NCBI GenBank assembly: GCA_937870605.1 | Contig: CALMZW010000411.1 | Location: forward strand, 1 to 12,745 | DNA from: an uncultured Synergistaceae bacterium | Lineage (GTDB): Bacteria; Synergistota; Synergistia; Synergistales; Aminobacteriaceae | Length of the DNA stretch: 12,745 nt | Direction: 5' to 3' | In this document: one piece after another, positions 11,688-12,745 of the stretch | Layout: each line of letters begins with the position of its first letter | Numbering within the stretch: the first letter of the stretch is position 1 | The notes under the pieces: model-generated | The model's database searches: none | What the model saw: the letters and a program-made list of their open reading frames with translations, nothing else | Told to the model about the DNA's origin: nothing | Program-made: the position numbers and the translations under genes

Positions 11688-12745
11688 TGGCTTCGTTTCT
11701 GACGCTCGGCATCGAGACAAGTTGCGACGACACGGGAGTCGCGCTTCTCGAAGGAGATCGCACGGTCATCTCGGAACGTCTGTCGAGTCAGATTGAAATC
11801 CATGCGCCATACGGCGGCGTCGTTCCGGAGTATGCATCGCGTCAGCATCTCGAGGCGATGATCCCCTTGATTCAGAATGTTCTTGCGGAAGGGGGCGTAG
11901 CCGATCCGCGTCGGGAGCTTTCCCTGATCGCGGTAACGGCCGGTCCGGGACTGATGGGATCGCTTCTGGTTGGCGTTATGACTGCGAAGGGTCTTTCGTC
12001 CGGATGGGGAACGCCTCTGATCGGCGTCAACCACCTCGAAGGGCACTTGTTCGCGAATGTCGTGACGTTCCCCGACCTTCAGCCTCCATTTCTCTGCCTG
12101 ATTGTTTCCGGCGGACATACGGAAATAGTCCGGGTTCGCGAATTCGGCGACTACGCCGTAATCGCGAGAACACTGGATGACGCCGTCGGAGAGGCGTACG
12201 ACAAGGTCGCCAAACTTCTGAACCTCGGGTATCCCGGAGGGCCGCCTGTGGATCGCCTGGCTGCTTCGGGAGACTCCGAGCGCTTCCGGTTGCCCGTCCC
12301 GTTGAAGCATGATCCGGTTCTTGCCTTCAGCTTCAGCGGGCTCAAGACGGCCGTGCTCTGGGCTCTGAAGGAGTTTCAGGATAACGCGGAAACGGCGCTT
12401 GCGGCGGATCTGTGCGCTTCATTTCAAAAAGCGGCGATCGAAGCGCTCCTTGCAAAAACGGAACTTGCGGTGCGCGAAACGGGAATTCGAAAGGTCTGCA
12501 TTGCAGGAGGCGTCGCGGCGAATTCGGCGTTGAGACAGGCGATGCAGCGAAGTCGCAGCTTTTCGGCATGGTGCCCCCCCGTGAGCCGATGCACGGATAA
12601 CGCGGTTATGATAGCGGCGGCAGGATATAACGCGTTTCGGCGGGGAAAACGATCAACTCTCGACTTGAGTGCGGATCCGTCCTGGGAGCTCCCATTCGAA
12701 GAAGTGAAGATACAGCAGAAAAAAGCAGAAAGACAAAGAAAAGGC
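11687..12745 (+). CDS. tsaD: tRNA N6-threonylcarbamoyladenosine synthase subunit TsaD (3' end beyond window)
   Basis: 353 residues are visible without a stop. TsaD joins threonylcarbamoyl to A37 of ANN-decoding tRNAs, together with TsaB and TsaE. Seen in order: GIETSCDDTGVALL (8-21), PEYASRQHLE (47-56), AVTAGPGLMGSLLVG (82-96), metal ligands H116 and H120 in NHLEGHLFAN, SGGHTE (141-146), LDDAVGEAYDKVAKLLNLGYPGGP (163-186), FSFSGLKTAV, CIAGGVAANSALR and D304 in CTDNAVMIAAAG. The ASKHA-fold enzyme is complete by about residue 338; the rest is a lysine-rich tail. The start at 11687 is chosen over 11684 for ribosome-site spacing (TGGAAAG, 11675-11681). The first base overlaps the stop of the preceding gene. 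Translation continues in frame to the last base of the window. Confidence 0.95.
   Translation, partial: MASFLTLGIETSCDDTGVALLEGDRTVISERLSSQIEIHAPYGGVVPEYASRQHLEAMIPLIQNVLAEGGVADPRRELSLIAVTAGPGLMGSLLVGVMTAKGLSSGWGTPLIGVNHLEGHLFANVVTFPDLQPPFLCLIVSGGHTEIVRVREFGDYAVIARTLDDAVGEAYDKVAKLLNLGYPGGPPVDRLAASGDSERFRLPVPLKHDPVLAFSFSGLKTAVLWALKEFQDNAETALAADLCASFQKAAIEALLAKTELAVRETGIRKVCIAGGVAANSALRQAMQRSRSFSAWCPPVSRCTDNAVMIAAAGYNAFRRGKRSTLDLSADPSWELPFEEVKIQQKKAERQRKG

Noticed and set aside
11642..12310. 222-residue minus-strand frame opposite tsaD
   Set aside because: tsaD motifs on the plus strand account for the region fully.

Overview
The window reads as a housekeeping stretch of a diderm bacterial chromosome with moderately high G+C. 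Outer-membrane transport genes (lptA and lptB), a standard ribosomal stalk operon with an L10 leader, three tRNA genes with encoded CCA ends, and perfect or near-perfect sigma70-type promoters all point to a bacterium with an LPS-type envelope. Protein style and gene mix suggest the phylum Synergistota. That is an inference from memory of the families, held at moderate to low confidence. No insertion sequence, phage gene, CRISPR array or toxin system was seen. No gene-free stretch exceeds 200 bases.

Layout. Positions 1-1469: end of rplA, an L10-type leader with an attenuator, rplJ, rplL and a strong terminator; rpoB does not follow. Positions 1486-2364: a metal-dependent amidohydrolase packed directly behind that terminator. 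Positions 2478-2744: promoter, tRNA-Gln(CUG), tRNA-Glu(CUC), terminator. Positions 2790-3510 (minus strand): speD with its own promoter, and tRNA-Ala(GGC) with a textbook promoter and terminator. Positions 3561-4900: a class II aldolase-family gene whose likely start is 3641, not the upstream ATG at 3488. Positions 4979-7543: a terminator-like hairpin, then thrC and thrB translationally coupled. Positions 7556-9088: promoter, lptA, lptB. Positions 9061-9525 (minus strand): an orphan hydrogenase-maturation-type protease overlapping the end of lptB. Positions 9565-12745: murJ, an unknown exported protein and tsaD, overlapping or abutting in one operon.

How the genes work together. rplA/rplJ/rplL build the L1 stalk and the L10-L12 stalk, with L10 probably controlling its own mRNA. 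thrB and thrC carry out the last two steps of threonine synthesis. LptA and LptB belong to LPS export, MurJ flips lipid II for peptidoglycan, and TsaD makes the t6A modification of tRNAs.

The most unusual item is thrB. Its product is a complete GHMP homoserine kinase (residues 1 to about 310) continued in frame by about 160 residues that look like the tandem ACT regulatory module of aspartokinase. Just before the ACT module lies a Shine-Dalgarno sequence and an in-frame ATG, so a free ACT subunit could also be made, as is known for Bacillus subtilis aspartokinase II.
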